The notes beneath the pieces were generated by a model. The model had not been told where the DNA came from. It did not search any database and worked only from the letters and a program-made list of their open reading frames with translations. A stretch of DNA of 64,000 nucleotides from CAZBLK01 sp964492715 (GTDB lineage Bacteria > Bacillota > Clostridia > Lachnospirales > WRBF01), in the NCBI GenBank assembly GCA_964492715.1, contig CAZBLK010000010.1:40145-104144 (forward strand), given 5' to 3'. The position numbers were made by a program, and so were the translations under genes. Positions 48,004 through 56,952 of this stretch are shown piece by piece (the stretch's first letter is position 1; each line of letters begins with the position of its first letter).

Positions 48004-49509
48004 TTATGTTTGTTTCAAAACCTCTTTATCTTTCCACTTTCCATGCTTTAAGCGTATAGTAAAAATTATACCACGCACTACCCAGTCAATATACATTCCG
48101 CCCCAAACGCCCAAAACGCCAAGCCCCAGCTTAACGCCCAAAATGTAACCAGAACCTATGCGGAAAAGCCACATGCTTGCAACAGAAACTATCATAGCAA
48201 ACTTTACATCACCCGTAGCCCTAAGCGCAGAAGGCGTAATAAAAGAAACAGCCCAAATTAAAGGTGTAAGCAGAAAGCAAGAATATAAAAGCTGCTTTAA
48301 GTACACAAGCGTGTCGGCGTCAGCCTTGTAAATTGTGCCTATCACTCCTGTAAACGGAAAAGAAACCACGCACAAAATGCCCATTAAAACCATTCCCGTT
48401 TTAATGGAAAACATAACAGTTTTTAAAACGTCATCTTTTTGGCCACGCCCAATTCTTTGCCCTACTAAAATCATTACGCCTGTAGCAAAGGCGTTTCCAG
48501 GAACGGCAATTATCCCAAAGTACGAGCCCCCAATCGAGTTTGCAGCCATAGCTGCCGTGCCCATAGACACAATAAAAACTTGGGTTATAAGCCGCCCAAC
48601 TTGAAAAAGTGACGACTCAACAGAAGTTGGAATACCAATTCCAAGAATGACTTTTTGCATTGCAAAGCTTGGCTTAAAGTATTCAAGCTTGTTTAACTTA
48701 ATTGTCTTTGAAAAAACCAAAATGTGTAAAAGGCTTAAAACAAGCCCCAAATAACGTGAAATTAAAAGTGCAGTCGCCGCCCCAACAATTCCCCTGCTAG
48801 GCAAGTTTATTGTAAACCAGCCAAAAACGTTTAGATGAACGCCTATAATAAGAACATAACCAAATATTATGTTTACAACGTTCATAATAATTGTAATAAC
48901 CATAGGCGTGCGTGTGTCGCCTGCACCCCTTAAAATGCCGTAAATTGTTTGGGTAAGTGCAATTGCTGTAAACGAAAAAACAGTAATGCCCAAATATGTG
49001 TTAGCCGCCGAAAAAACGTCTTCTGCTGCATCTTTGTACAACGTTCCTATAATCGGCTGCTTAAAAAACATAAACACTACAAACAAAAGCAGCGAAACTA
49101 TGACCGAAAGAAAAGCAGACTGCGCCGAAGCGTTCTTTGCATTTTTAAGTTCGTGCCGCCCTAAATACTGGGAAACAACAATTGTACAACCCACAGTAAG
49201 TGCCGAAAATACCGAAATTATAATGTTTGTTATTGAGTCAATCATTGATATTGCTGAAATGGCATACATTCCAAGCCGTGCTGCCATCATAGTGTTTACT
49301 ATCCCAAGCATAACTGTAAAAATTTGCTCTATAACTATGGGCATTGAAATTTTCAATAGTTCTTTTGCTCTGCTTGCTGTTTCGCCGTTAAACTTGTTGC
49401 CAAAACGGCTAAAAACTCCTTTGCTTTTTACTAGCTTTTCATTTATGAAAGACAATTGAAGTAACACTTCCTTATAAACATCATAAAAATTATTATAAGT
49501 CTTTTTCAA
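48004..49509 (-). CDS. MATE-family multidrug/Na+ efflux protein
   Basis: A 501-residue membrane antiporter with about twelve helices in two related halves. Conserved blocks are LLKISMPIVIEQIFTVMLGI at the first helix, GAGDTRTPMVITI-like RGAGDTRTPMVITIIMN, and RATGDVKFAMIVSVASMWLF in the second half. The N-terminal 45 residues (to about FGNKFNGETASRAKE) extend ahead of the first helix; a start nearer to residue 50 is possible but no clear ribosome site supports it. Substrate unknown. The stop codon lies at the edge of a palindromic repeat. Confidence 0.9.
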   Translation of the reverse strand: MKKTYNNFYDVYKEVLLQLSFINEKLVKSKGVFSRFGNKFNGETASRAKELLKISMPIVIEQIFTVMLGIVNTMMAARLGMYAISAISMIDSITNIIISVFSALTVGCTIVVSQYLGRHELKNAKNASAQSAFLSVIVSLLLFVVFMFFKQPIIGTLYKDAAEDVFSAANTYLGITVFSFTAIALTQTIYGILRGAGDTRTPMVITIIMNVVNIIFGYVLIIGVHLNVFGWFTINLPSRGIVGAATALLISRYLGLVLSLLHILVFSKTIKLNKLEYFKPSFAMQKVILGIGIPTSVESSLFQVGRLITQVFIVSMGTAAMAANSIGGSYFGIIAVPGNAFATGVMILVGQRIGRGQKDDVLKTVMFSIKTGMVLMGILCVVSFPFTGVIGTIYKADADTLVYLKQLLYSCFLLTPLIWAVSFITPSALRATGDVKFAMIVSVASMWLFRIGSGYILGVKLGLGVLGVWGGMYIDWVVRGIIFTIRLKHGKWKDKEVLKQT

Positions 49510-49551
49510 ATTATATTCAACTATTGAACAGGAAATATTTCCCCAAGTTTT

Positions 49552-49716
49552 TTAGGGTCTATCCGACAAATAAAATTTGCACAAAATCGGCAGTTTTTCC
49601 GCCTGACTTCGTTAGAATTTCTTGTCTAACTTCTAGTTATGCCTGCGAAATTCTGCCTCGTCAGACAAAAAACTGCTCGATTTGTGCAAAACTTATAATT
49701 ATCGGATACACCCTAA
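49552..49716. mobile_element. MITE-like element A, copy 2
   Basis: A 165-bp element nearly identical to 33050-33215, with ends TTAGGGTCTATCCG and CGGATACACCCTAA. It starts 42 bp upstream of the MATE start codon, so it sits in that gene's promoter region. Confidence 0.85.
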
Positions 49717-49730
49717 ATAAAGTTGTAACA

Positions 49731-49780
49731 AAAAGGCCAACAGCTACTTTTAAAAATTTCTACTAGCTGTTGGCCTTTAT
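49731..49780. terminator. Bidirectional hairpin terminator
   Basis: AAAAGGCCAACAGCTA pairs with TAGCTGTTGGCCTTTAT. It lies downstream of the small minus-strand gene at 49789. Confidence 0.78.
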
Positions 49781-49788
49781 GGCATATT

Positions 49789-50037
49789 TTAAAAAAATGA
49801 AAAGTCGGCTTTGTTTAGTTTATCAATTGCAGTATAAATTCTTTGCTTTGCTTCGTCACCTGTTACGCCGCCTTGAATGTATGCAATTAGCCTTGTTTTT
49901 TCCCCATCAGACAAGCTTTCAAAGTTTGCACGGGCATCAGAGTTTTGCATCAGCTCCATTCCAAAGCCTACTGGAATGTCTGGGACGTTTGGGTTTGGGT
50001 TTCTTCCCATGCCTATAAATGTATTATCTTCGTTCAT
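49789..50037 (-). CDS. Small conserved-looking protein of unknown function
   Basis: An 82-residue soluble protein. The N-terminus NPNPNVPDIPVGFGMELMQN is rich in Pro/Asn; the C-terminal half is helical (FESLSDGEKTRLIAYIQGGV, then AKQRIYTAIDKLNK). The latter resembles the short C-terminal motif of the YdeI/OmdA-associated family (LS..ER..I.......E.R..RI..A...L). The AAGGGAG ribosome site is good. Role unknown; it is monocistronic, with a terminator directly downstream. Confidence 0.65.
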   Translation of the reverse strand: MNEDNTFIGMGRNPNPNVPDIPVGFGMELMQNSDARANFESLSDGEKTRLIAYIQGGVTGDEAKQRIYTAIDKLNKADFSFF

Positions 50038-50121
50038 TTCTTTACTCCCTTTTTAATTTTATTATTAGGCAAAAAGGAAATATTATTCAAAGCAAGTGCT
50101 TTATTTAACTTTAAAACTGGT

Positions 50122-50230
50122 AAATACGGCGAGTGTTTTTTCGTATAACAAGGCGGAGGAAGGAGCAATACCAATAGCTGTATTATGACTGATGACAAAG
50201 AAGTTATACGGAAAATAAGCCGTCGTATTT
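50122..50230. repeat. 109-bp inverted-repeat element
   Basis: AAATACGGCGA and CGTATAAC on the left pair with GTTATACGGAAA and GCCGTCGTATTT on the right, around a 50-bp loop with AAGGCGGAGGAAGGAGC. MITE-like architecture; single copy in the window. It occupies the divergent region between the small gene and the chemoreceptor. Confidence 0.6.
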
Positions 50231-50284
50231 GGCTGATTTTAAATTTATATGACTATAGTATGAGTGAAATCTTACTATAATATA

Positions 50285-50313
50285 TTGTAATTGCATTTAA
50301 CATGTATTATAAT
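50285..50313 (+). promoter_or_regulatory. Promoter of the poly-HAMP chemoreceptor
   Basis: TTGTAA, 17 bp, TATAAT, with a leader of about 90 nt. Nothing else is recognised in 50231-50411. Confidence 0.5.
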
Positions 50314-50411
50314 TGAATAACATCTGAGTAACTGCGTGATGCTTATATTAATATATTACATGCTTTATAATTATAAAAAAAATAAACAAACAATAATGGG
50401 AGGAAAGCAAA

Positions 50412-52622
50412 ATGAAAAACCTAAAGGTTAGGTCAAAGCTAGTTGTTTCATATGTCATTTTAATAGTATTGTTTCTTATTTCTACAGCAATTTCACTCAC
50501 CAACATTAACTCAATTCAAACACAGTTTACAAAGTTTATCAGTTCTCCTTTTGCAGTTAGGGCAGCTTCATTAAGAATGAAAGTGAATTATGAAAGTGTA
50601 CAAAAATCTATTTTTGAAGCTATAATTCGCAAAGACGAAGCTGGAATAAGAAAATGTATAGATAGTGCTAATAATTCAGCAAAAGTTTTGCGTGAAGATT
50701 TTGCAATTGTTAATGAGCGTTTTTTAGGTGACAGGTCTTACGTTGATAATATTAACGCACTGCTTAAAGACTTGGGTGAAATAAGAACCGAAATTTTAGA
50801 CCTTGCTTCTAAAAACCGCAGTGAAGAAGCAATTGCACTTATGGACAGCAAATATATTCCAAGAATTATAGAAGTTTATAATAACTTAGACCCAATTATT
50901 GAATTCGCAACGACAAACGGCAATAAAATTAGTGCAACTATAACAAGCATTGCTTCTTTAATGCGTATACTTGCAATTGTTTTTGGCATATCAATTGTTG
51001 CGCTTTCAATCGTTTTATGTATTTATACCTCAAACTCTATTACTAAACCATTAAACCAAGTAAAAAAAGCTGTTGAAGACATAGCAAAAGGCAATATGAA
51101 TACAAACATTACTTATAGCAGCAAGGACGAAATTGGTCAGCTTGCAAGTTCAACAAAAGTAGTGTGCTCAACAATTTCTACTTTTGTAACCAATGTAGGC
51201 AGCCTTGTAAATGACTTTGAAAAAGGCAACATTGACGCAAGAATAAATGAAGCTTCGTTAGAAGGCGAATACAAAAACTTAGCAAAAGGTATCAACTCAA
51301 TGTGCGGCTCTTTAATCGACGAAAATTTAATGATTATAGATGCCTTTGCTGAACTTGGTGCTGGCAATTTTAACACAACGCTTAAACCGTTGCCTGGGCA
51401 AAAAGCCGTTTCAAACGAAAAATTTGAAGCTTCAAAGAAAAACATAACAAAGCTTAGCGAAGATTTAACTGGGTTAATTACAAATGCCTCAAACGGAAAG
51501 CTTGACGTTAAAGTTAATTCAAACGCATATGACGGCGGTTGGAAAAAGATTACAGAGGGCTTAAACAATTTGATTTTAACTATCGACACTCCAATACAAG
51601 AGTTAAACTCCGCTTTAAAAGAATTATCGAAGGGCAACTTTAATGTTCAAATTAGTGGCAACCACAAAGGCGAATTTGCTGAAATGATGACATCTATGGA
51701 CACTATGGTCAAGACCACTGCCTCATATATAAACGAAATAACAACTACGCTTGCTTCAATTGCACATGGTGATTTGCGTAGTTCAATTTCACGTGAGTAT
51801 GTAGGGCAATTTAATTTAATAAAAGAATCTATCAACAACATTAACAAAACGCTAAATGAAACAATTAGCGAGTTGAAAACGTCTGCCGATAATATTTTGC
51901 TAGGCGCAAGGCAAATTTCCGAAGCTTCTATAGACCTTGCAAACGGTGTTTCGCACCAAGCAGGCTCTATTGAGGAGCTTAATTCTTCAATTTCTTCTAT
52001 AAACGAGCAAGCTTTTGAAAACGCTCAAAAAACGAAGGAAGCAAGTGATATATCTAAGCGCTCAATTAACAGCGCAGAAAACGGAAACAAAGAAATGGCA
52101 CAAATGCTTAATTCTATGAACGGAATTAGAGAGTCGTCACACGATATCTCTAAAATAATTAAAGTAATAAATGACATTTCCTTCCAAACAAACTTGCTTG
52201 CGCTTAATGCTGCTGTTGAAGCGGCTAGGGCTGGCGAAGCAGGCAAAGGCTTCTCTGTTGTTGCCGAGGAGGTTCGCACACTTGCTGGAAGAAGCCAAGA
52301 AGCGGCGAAAGAAACAGAAGCACTTATTAGTGAAACTATAAGTAAAATAAATGTTGGTACAGACAATGCAAAGCTTACGTCGGAAGCACTTAACGCAATT
52401 ATTACTGACATTAACTCAATTTCGGAAATAATTGTTGCTATAGACACTTCAAGTTCTGCACAAACTGAGGGCATTGCAAAAATTACTGCTGGAATAAACC
52501 AAATTTCTGAAGTTGTTCAAAACAACTCGGCAAACTCGGAAGAATCTGCTGCTGCTGCGGAAGAACTTAGCAGCCAATCAGAAGTTCTTACAGAGCTTAT
52601 TTCAAACTTTAAAACAAAATAA
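50412..52622 (+). CDS. Poly-HAMP methyl-accepting chemotaxis protein
   Basis: A 736-residue chemoreceptor. The first membrane helix is at about 10-30, a 4HB_MCP sensor follows (about 31-185), and the second helix at about 186-209. Then comes a run of HAMP-like units: DEIGQL near 243, EKGNIDARI near 270, ELGAGNFNTTL near 316, SNGKLDVKV near 364, SKGNFNVQI near 407 and AHGDLRSSI near 453. The signalling domain has the canonical tip ALNAAVEAARAGEAGKGFSV, with the arginine missing from the receptor at position 8. The ribosome site GGGAGGAAAG precedes the ATG. It is monocistronic with a strong terminator. Ligand unknown. Confidence 0.94.
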   Translation: MKNLKVRSKLVVSYVILIVLFLISTAISLTNINSIQTQFTKFISSPFAVRAASLRMKVNYESVQKSIFEAIIRKDEAGIRKCIDSANNSAKVLREDFAIVNERFLGDRSYVDNINALLKDLGEIRTEILDLASKNRSEEAIALMDSKYIPRIIEVYNNLDPIIEFATTNGNKISATITSIASLMRILAIVFGISIVALSIVLCIYTSNSITKPLNQVKKAVEDIAKGNMNTNITYSSKDEIGQLASSTKVVCSTISTFVTNVGSLVNDFEKGNIDARINEASLEGEYKNLAKGINSMCGSLIDENLMIIDAFAELGAGNFNTTLKPLPGQKAVSNEKFEASKKNITKLSEDLTGLITNASNGKLDVKVNSNAYDGGWKKITEGLNNLILTIDTPIQELNSALKELSKGNFNVQISGNHKGEFAEMMTSMDTMVKTTASYINEITTTLASIAHGDLRSSISREYVGQFNLIKESINNINKTLNETISELKTSADNILLGARQISEASIDLANGVSHQAGSIEELNSSISSINEQAFENAQKTKEASDISKRSINSAENGNKEMAQMLNSMNGIRESSHDISKIIKVINDISFQTNLLALNAAVEAARAGEAGKGFSVVAEEVRTLAGRSQEAAKETEALISETISKINVGTDNAKLTSEALNAIITDINSISEIIVAIDTSSSAQTEGIAKITAGINQISEVVQNNSANSEESAAAAEELSSQSEVLTELISNFKTK

Positions 52623-52634
52623 TGCAGATTAGCA

Positions 52635-52680
52635 TAAAAAGGGATATACCGCAACTTCTGTTGAGGCATATCCCTTTTTG
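52635..52680. terminator. Bidirectional terminator between chemoreceptor and polysaccharide operon
   Basis: AAAAAGGGATATACC pairs with GGCATATCCCTTTTTG. Confidence 0.88.
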
Positions 52681-52691
52681 CTTCACTTTAT

Positions 52692-54911
52692 TCAAATTAA
52701 CGAAATAGCAATGTCGGCATCTTTGCCGCCAAGCTCCCTTAATCTGTCTGCTTCTTTTGAAATGCTTTTTATAACTTTTTCTGGGTCAGTCATAATTTCG
52801 TTTACCATTTTAATCATTTTTTTGCTGTCAATGTTGCTGTTGTCAACGTAATATTTTTGCCCGATATATTTCATAAAAGCTTCAATCTTTGGGTCGTACA
52901 CTATGCCGAGTATTGGGACAGAAACAGACACCGCATAAATTAAAGCGTGAAGTCTCATTCCTATTACAAGCTTACAAACCCCAATTATCCCCATCAACTC
53001 TCTCACACTGTATTCCGACTTTAAAATTACACTTTCGCATGTAAGCTTCTGCATAACATCTCTTGAAATAATGTCGTCAAACGGGTGCTGCATAGGTATA
53101 AACAGGGGAATAAGACCGTGGTGTAAGTTTACTTTGTTAATTACACTTGCCATTTTTGCAACAAAGTCAATATCTTTATACTTCCATTGCCTAAAAGAAA
53201 TTGCAACGTAGTTTTTGCTTCTGTCTATTCCTTCGACCTTTAAAATTTCTTCAAGCTGTGCACCGTTAATAGGCGAAATTGAAAGAGTAGGGTCACTTGA
53301 AAGCGTTACATTTTCATTTTGAACTTCTAAACGCTTTAACTCGTCGAAAGATTCAGGCTCACGAAGCGTAATGTAGTCGCACATAGTTAAAGCTTGCTTT
53401 GCCGTACTTAAATTCGACTTTTTTATAATAGGCCCAATGCCGTTTGCGTAAAGCATAAGCTTTAAGCCAAGCCGCTTTGCATACTTCATTAAAAGCGTAT
53501 AATAAATTAACGAATGAGTGCTTGTAATGTCTTGTATAAGGCTTCCGCCGCCGTTTATAAAAACTCTTGTTCGGTTCATAAACTTTGCTATTTGTAAAAA
53601 GTCAATTCTGTTTATAGCCGTAACGTTGTACTGGGTTGCTGTCACTTTTGGGCTTTTAGACAAAACAGCAATTGAAATGTCTGGTTTTTTTGCCCTAAGG
53701 CAGTCAATTATTGCGCTTAAAATTGCGTCGTCGCCGCTGTTGTTAAAGCCATAATAGCCAGAAAGCATAACGTCAAATAGCATACCGCCTTGCTTGTGCC
53801 TTGAAATTACTTCATTGTAAATTTCAACGTGCCTTTCACGCATAACATCAGTTGAAAAATTGCTTGATGCGTGCTTGTACAAATTTTCGCCCAAGCTTGT
53901 TCTAAAAATGCGTTCGTCAATTAAGCGAACAATGTGTTTTGCAATGCCTTCATAATCTCCAGCTTCGGCAAGAAGCCCTGTTTTTTCATGGATAATTAAG
54001 TCGGGTATGCCGCCGACAGCTGTTGAAACTGTTGCCTTTGACATTTTAGCCCCCTCCAAAAGCACATAAGGGAAGCTTTCGGAGTGCGAAGTTAAAACAT
54101 TAATATCAATTGCATTTATAAAGCTGAATATATCATCAATAAAGCCCATAAAAGCAACGTTTTTACTTATTCCAAGAGTTTCCGCCAAAGCTTCAAGTTC
54201 ACTTTTTAAAACGCCTTCACCTGCAAGCATAAACAAAACATCAGTTCGCTTTTCAAGAACCTTTGCAGCAGCACGCAAAAAAACAGCGTGCCCCTTTACT
54301 TCGTCAAAACGCCCAATTATGCCCACAAGAGTTTTGCCATCGGCATTAATATTGTGCTGCTTTAAAAAAGTTTCTTTACTCATAAATACAGTTTCTTTTC
54401 TAAAGTCGATAGCGTTGTAAACCGAGTAAATTTTGTCGGCTTCAAAGTTTCGTTTAACAAGCATGTCCTTAAAATTGTCCGAAACTGCAATATAATAATC
54501 TATAAAGCGAAGCGAAAAAGAGTTTAACTGAGTAAAAACCATTTTTTTGTAAAGGTTTTCTGTAAAGTCAAGAAGATAATCACTGTGAATTGTTGTAATC
54601 ATTGGTGTTTTTATAAAAGGGCGCAGCATGACCGCAATAAAATTAGCCCTTGCACCGTGGGCATGAATTAGCTCGTAACGTTCCTCTCTAATGTGGGAAA
54701 CAAGCTTTGGAACAACCGTTAAGTCGTTTCTATATTTTTGCTTTATAAGAAGCGAAGGAATTGGCATTTTGCTAATTTCTTGGTAAAACACGCCCTCCAT
54801 AAAGCAAATTATTTTAACGTCAATTTCGTTCATAAGTGCAGACAAAAGGGCGAAAACATGGGTTTTTGCGCCACCTTTGTCACCGCCGCTTATTAAATGA
54901 AGAACTTTCAC
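52692..54911 (-). CDS. Glycosyltransferase (GT4)-CsaB pyruvyltransferase fusion
   Basis: A 739-residue two-domain protein. Residues about 1-365 form a GT-B family 4 glycosyltransferase (HLISGGDKGGAKTHVF, IIGRFDEVKGH, SHSESFPYVLLEGAKMSKAT). Residues about 375-739 are a CsaB polysaccharide pyruvyltransferase (VMLSGYYGFNNSGDDAIL, FINGGGSLIQD, GMRLHALIYAVSVSVPI). CsaB adds pyruvate ketal to the secondary cell-wall polymer that SLH domains bind, so this enzyme should anchor the SLH protein encoded at 22901. A GTG start at 54911, after GGAGGA, is preferred. It overlaps the upstream ligase gene by 4 nt. Confidence 0.87.
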   Translation of the reverse strand: MKVLHLISGGDKGGAKTHVFALLSALMNEIDVKIICFMEGVFYQEISKMPIPSLLIKQKYRNDLTVVPKLVSHIREERYELIHAHGARANFIAVMLRPFIKTPMITTIHSDYLLDFTENLYKKMVFTQLNSFSLRFIDYYIAVSDNFKDMLVKRNFEADKIYSVYNAIDFRKETVFMSKETFLKQHNINADGKTLVGIIGRFDEVKGHAVFLRAAAKVLEKRTDVLFMLAGEGVLKSELEALAETLGISKNVAFMGFIDDIFSFINAIDINVLTSHSESFPYVLLEGAKMSKATVSTAVGGIPDLIIHEKTGLLAEAGDYEGIAKHIVRLIDERIFRTSLGENLYKHASSNFSTDVMRERHVEIYNEVISRHKQGGMLFDVMLSGYYGFNNSGDDAILSAIIDCLRAKKPDISIAVLSKSPKVTATQYNVTAINRIDFLQIAKFMNRTRVFINGGGSLIQDITSTHSLIYYTLLMKYAKRLGLKLMLYANGIGPIIKKSNLSTAKQALTMCDYITLREPESFDELKRLEVQNENVTLSSDPTLSISPINGAQLEEILKVEGIDRSKNYVAISFRQWKYKDIDFVAKMASVINKVNLHHGLIPLFIPMQHPFDDIISRDVMQKLTCESVILKSEYSVRELMGIIGVCKLVIGMRLHALIYAVSVSVPILGIVYDPKIEAFMKYIGQKYYVDNSNIDSKKMIKMVNEIMTDPEKVIKSISKEADRLRELGGKDADIAISLI

Positions 54912-56434
54912 GCCTTTTCCTCCTCGTTTAACTGTCCACGAGAAACTGCCGAACAAATACCCATTAAAACCCAAAACGAAAGCATTATGCGTGGATAAAA
55001 CCAAATGTATTCAACCATACTTATTGCAAGCACAGAAGCCAAAGCAGTTGCAAGGGCTGCTGCGTAATATTTTAACTCGGCATCAATTGACTTTTTTGCA
55101 GTAATTATAGCCCCTTTAATTGTTGTAAAAATAAGCACAACAAATGAAACAAAGCCAAAAATTCCTGTTTCTATCCAAACCTGCAAAAACAAGTTGTGCG
55201 AGTGCATAGCTGGAAGCGCCAAGTAATGCGCATAAATTTTGTATATCCTAGAAAAAGCTGTAGGGCCTATACCTATCCCGTAAAACCAGTGGTTTTTAAG
55301 CGTTCTTAGTGCACCTTCCCAAATTAAAACACGAAATTCGCTTGAAGAATCTTTCCCAATTGTCATAAGCCTTGCCGTAATAGATTGTGGTATAAACGGA
55401 ATGAACGCAATAAATAAAATTATTGCAAAAGGAATTAGCCTTTTGTTTAAAAGTGCAACAAAAAGTGCAAAGCCTATAACAAACGCAAGGTACGCCGAGC
55501 GTGAGTTTGTAAGAACTAATGCGGCAACCCCTGGCAAAATTAACATTGCCGAAATAAGCCTGTAAATATCTTTCTTTTGCGAAAGTATAAAAGCCACACC
55601 TAAAGGAATTATAAGCATTAAAAATTCGGCGTAATTGTTTGGGTTGTCCATTGTTGAAAAAAGCCTTGCAACGCCAGCACTTACAGTTGTGTCCGTAAAG
55701 TCAAGCCGCACGGCAACACCCATTTTATACTGGTAAAGCCCAAACAACGAAGAAACAAGCATTGCCAAAAAAAGCGAAACTACAACAAGCCTTAAAGTTT
55801 GCTTAGACGTAATTACCGCTTGAACAAGCACCGAAAAAATTATACTCGAAAAAAGAAGCACAAAAACACGAAGCCCATCACCTCCGCCGTAACCTGTAAT
55901 TACACTTACAAACGCAAGAAGTGTAAAAACTAAAAGTGCTGGTGAAACTTGCTTAAACTTAAACAAAGTTCTCTTTCCTGCTGCCACCTGAATTAAATAA
56001 ACCAGCATAAAAAACGCCGCTGCATAAAAAATATACAGGTTGTTCCAATATTCGTGCGGAACAGCCGCCATTAATATGAAGAAAGCGCATATTCCATATT
56101 CAAGTATTTTGCCTTTATAATTAAGCATTGAGCCTGTAATTACCTTTTTAGTTACCGAATATTCCACACCAAAAAGCTTGTACAAACTTTGACTAAAGGC
56201 GGTTAGTTTTTGCATAACGAAAAGAAGCAGTGCGTAAAGCTTGCTCCCCAATGCGTATTCCCTTTTGTCTTTTACAAAAATCAAGCTTTCAAAAGCTTGT
56301 ACCAAAATGCTTCCTTTAAAAAAGCCGCCTAGCTTTAACATTAAAGCGTATGTAAAGCTTGCTTCATAAAACCTGTTTACCGTTTTGTAAAGCTTTAGCA
56401 CAGCTTTAAGAATTAAGCTTCCTGTTTCAGTCAT
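54908..56434 (-). CDS. O-antigen ligase/polymerase-like membrane protein
   Basis: A 508-residue membrane protein with about twelve helices and a Wzy_C/O-antigen ligase core: VLTNSRSAYLAFVIG, the large outer loop (RLMTIGKDSSSEFRVLIWEG, WFYGIGIGPTAFSRIY) and AMHSHNLFLQVWIETG with the conserved His. An N-terminal extension of about 110 residues is helical. It probably polymerises or ligates surface polysaccharide units made by the neighbouring glycosyltransferases. It overlaps the CsaB fusion gene by 4 nt and is preceded by the DUF4330 gene. Confidence 0.88.
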   Translation of the reverse strand: MTETGSLILKAVLKLYKTVNRFYEASFTYALMLKLGGFFKGSILVQAFESLIFVKDKREYALGSKLYALLLFVMQKLTAFSQSLYKLFGVEYSVTKKVITGSMLNYKGKILEYGICAFFILMAAVPHEYWNNLYIFYAAAFFMLVYLIQVAAGKRTLFKFKQVSPALLVFTLLAFVSVITGYGGGDGLRVFVLLFSSIIFSVLVQAVITSKQTLRLVVVSLFLAMLVSSLFGLYQYKMGVAVRLDFTDTTVSAGVARLFSTMDNPNNYAEFLMLIIPLGVAFILSQKKDIYRLISAMLILPGVAALVLTNSRSAYLAFVIGFALFVALLNKRLIPFAIILFIAFIPFIPQSITARLMTIGKDSSSEFRVLIWEGALRTLKNHWFYGIGIGPTAFSRIYKIYAHYLALPAMHSHNLFLQVWIETGIFGFVSFVVLIFTTIKGAIITAKKSIDAELKYYAAALATALASVLAISMVEYIWFYPRIMLSFWVLMGICSAVSRGQLNEEEKA

Positions 56435-56454
56435 AAAGCCTAGCCCACTCTCAC

Positions 56455-56952
56455 CTATTTATTTGCAATTTCAAAGCCTGCAAGCCTTGTGTAAATTTTG
56501 CCTTTGCCAGCACGAATAGTAAAGCCGTGACCAATTACATAAGTGTTTCCACTAATTTTGAACCCACCGTTTTCTATAACTTGACCTTTTGCAGATGTTG
56601 TAATTTTGATTGATGAAAAGCCCTCTACGTAAGCTTTTACTTGGTTGCCTTTGTCGTCAGGCGTAAAGACGTACCCTTCGCCAACTTCAATGTTTGTAAT
56701 TGTTCCAAGGTTTGCACCCTTAGCTTCGTCTTCAACAAACCCACCAATTTCAATGTTTTCTGCAACATAGTTTGGAATTTGTTCTGTAAAGAAAGTTAAA
56801 ACAAGGTCGTCAGAGTTTGCAACGGTTGAAACTTTTGGGTTTACAAAGCGCAAACCTACAAAAGCAACAGCAGCAACTATTGCAACAATAACAAACAAGT
56901 CAATAATATTTATTTTGCCAAATATACGTCCTTTTTCATCTAAAAGCTTCAT
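56455..56952 (-). CDS. DUF4330-family membrane-anchored protein
   Basis: A 165-residue protein with one N-terminal membrane helix (about 17-38, IIDLFVIVAIVAAVAFVGLR). It is preceded by MKLLDEKGRIFGKIN, the hallmark opening of DUF4330, and followed by an all-beta extracytoplasmic domain. The family recurs in clostridial cell-surface polysaccharide loci but its function is unknown. It overlaps the upstream glycosyltransferase gene by 4 nt, which argues for a structural or export role in the same pathway. Confidence 0.85.
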   Translation of the reverse strand: MKLLDEKGRIFGKINIIDLFVIVAIVAAVAFVGLRFVNPKVSTVANSDDLVLTFFTEQIPNYVAENIEIGGFVEDEAKGANLGTITNIEVGEGYVFTPDDKGNQVKAYVEGFSSIKITTSAKGQVIENGGFKISGNTYVIGHGFTIRAGKGKIYTRLAGFEIANK

